From NCBI GenBank assembly GCA_947469815.1, contig CANIRI010000153.1, positions 1 through 6,136 on the forward strand: DNA of 6,136 bases, written 5' to 3'. The position numbers were made by a program, and so were the translations under genes. The stretch comes from Comamonadaceae bacterium. Its GTDB lineage: Bacteria; Pseudomonadota; Gammaproteobacteria; Burkholderiales; Burkholderiaceae_C. Below, one piece after another: positions 5,867 to 6,136 of this stretch (within the stretch, counting starts at the first letter, position 1; every line of letters starts with the position of its first letter). The notes beneath the pieces were generated by a model. The model saw nothing but the letters and a program-made list of their open reading frames with translations. It had not been told where the DNA came from and ran no database searches.

Positions 5867-6136
5867 TCAGGCAGTGGCTTGGGTTTCGCTGGCCAGGGCC
5901 AGTTGCAGCATGCCCTGTGTGCCACCGGCTAGCGCCCTTGCAACCAGGGTGTTCATGGGCTCGTGGCGGTAGTTGATCACGCGCAGCAGCATGGGCAGGT
6001 TCACCCCGGCAAGCAGTACCGCCTGCGGTAGGGGCGCATCGGCAGTCGACAGCGGTGCCTGGCGCGCCAGATTGCAGGGTGTGGCGCCCGCCACATCCAC
6101 CAGAACCAGGCATTCCTGGTCGGGCCACTGGGCGCG
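5867..6136 (-). CDS. PTS EIIA component, mannose (EIIA-Man) family, C-terminal part; 5' end outside window
   Basis: Reading the minus strand in frame from the window edge gives 89 residues and a TGA at 5869-5867. The fragment starts inside the EIIA-Man domain: LVLVDVAGATPCNLA corresponds to the family's D-x-x-G-(G/A)-(S/T)-P-x-N turn, and LLAGVNLPMLLRVINYR followed by LVARALAGGTQGM matches the family's (T/A)GVN-(I/L)-PML segment and the C-terminal helix with GG. The protein usually has about 130-150 residues, so the first 40-60 residues, including the phosphorylated histidine near position 10, lie beyond the edge. It would accept phosphate from HPr. In betaproteobacteria this stand-alone EIIA with ptsH and ptsI is thought to act in regulation rather than sugar uptake. 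A permease partner is not visible here. Confidence 0.9.
   Translation of the reverse strand, partial: RAQWPDQECLVLVDVAGATPCNLARQAPLSTADAPLPQAVLLAGVNLPMLLRVINYRHEPMNTLVARALAGGTQGMLQLALASETQATA

Noticed and set aside
1..6136. CRISPR array, tRNA, insertion sequence, toxin-antitoxin or defence system
   Set aside because: No regularly spaced repeats, cloverleaf sequences, transposase motifs or small paired toxin-antitoxin frames were seen; the window is nearly filled by the genes listed.

Overview
The window looks like chromosomal DNA from a GC-rich betaproteobacterium, most likely Burkholderiales and perhaps a Comamonadaceae relative. This is an inference from three things: GC-rich codon use, the compact PTS set in the order EIIA(Man)-HPr-EI, and an aerobic CO-dehydrogenase-type gene. 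No marker gene fixes the taxon. About 95% of the window is coding. No tRNA, rRNA, CRISPR array, insertion sequence or phage gene was seen.

Left part (1-2621, probably to 3746): two divergent transcription units share a 229-bp intergenic region. To the left, on the minus strand, runs coxM, the FAD subunit of a CO-dehydrogenase-type molybdenum hydroxylase; its 3' end is cut off by the window edge. To the right, on the plus strand, run three tightly packed genes. The first is an unrecognised six-helix membrane protein with a striking repeated Gly-Met pattern. The second is an XdhC/CoxI-family maturation factor for molybdenum hydroxylases. The third is a CorA-family divalent-cation channel. The XdhC-type gene next to coxM fits a cofactor-maturation module for the hydroxylase. 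The membrane protein and the CorA homologue may add metal handling, but that is a hypothesis. The intergenic region carries a long imperfect inverted repeat in an AT-rich patch, a good candidate operator or promoter region.

Right part (3766-6136, minus strand): the genes, read right to left, are the C-terminal part of a mannose-family EIIA, then ptsH (HPr) and ptsI (Enzyme I). They form the soluble phosphorelay PEP -> EI -> HPr -> EIIA. No sugar permease (EIIB/EIIC) is visible, which resembles the regulatory, non-transporting PTS known from betaproteobacteria. HPr keeps both His15 and Ser46. The unit converges on the corA-like gene with only 19 bp between the stop codons; a short inverted repeat there overlaps both stops.

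Most of the window is ordinary, well-conserved gene content. The parts worth a second look are the Gly-Met-patterned membrane protein, its placement between coxM and the xdhC-type gene, and the inverted repeat upstream of it.
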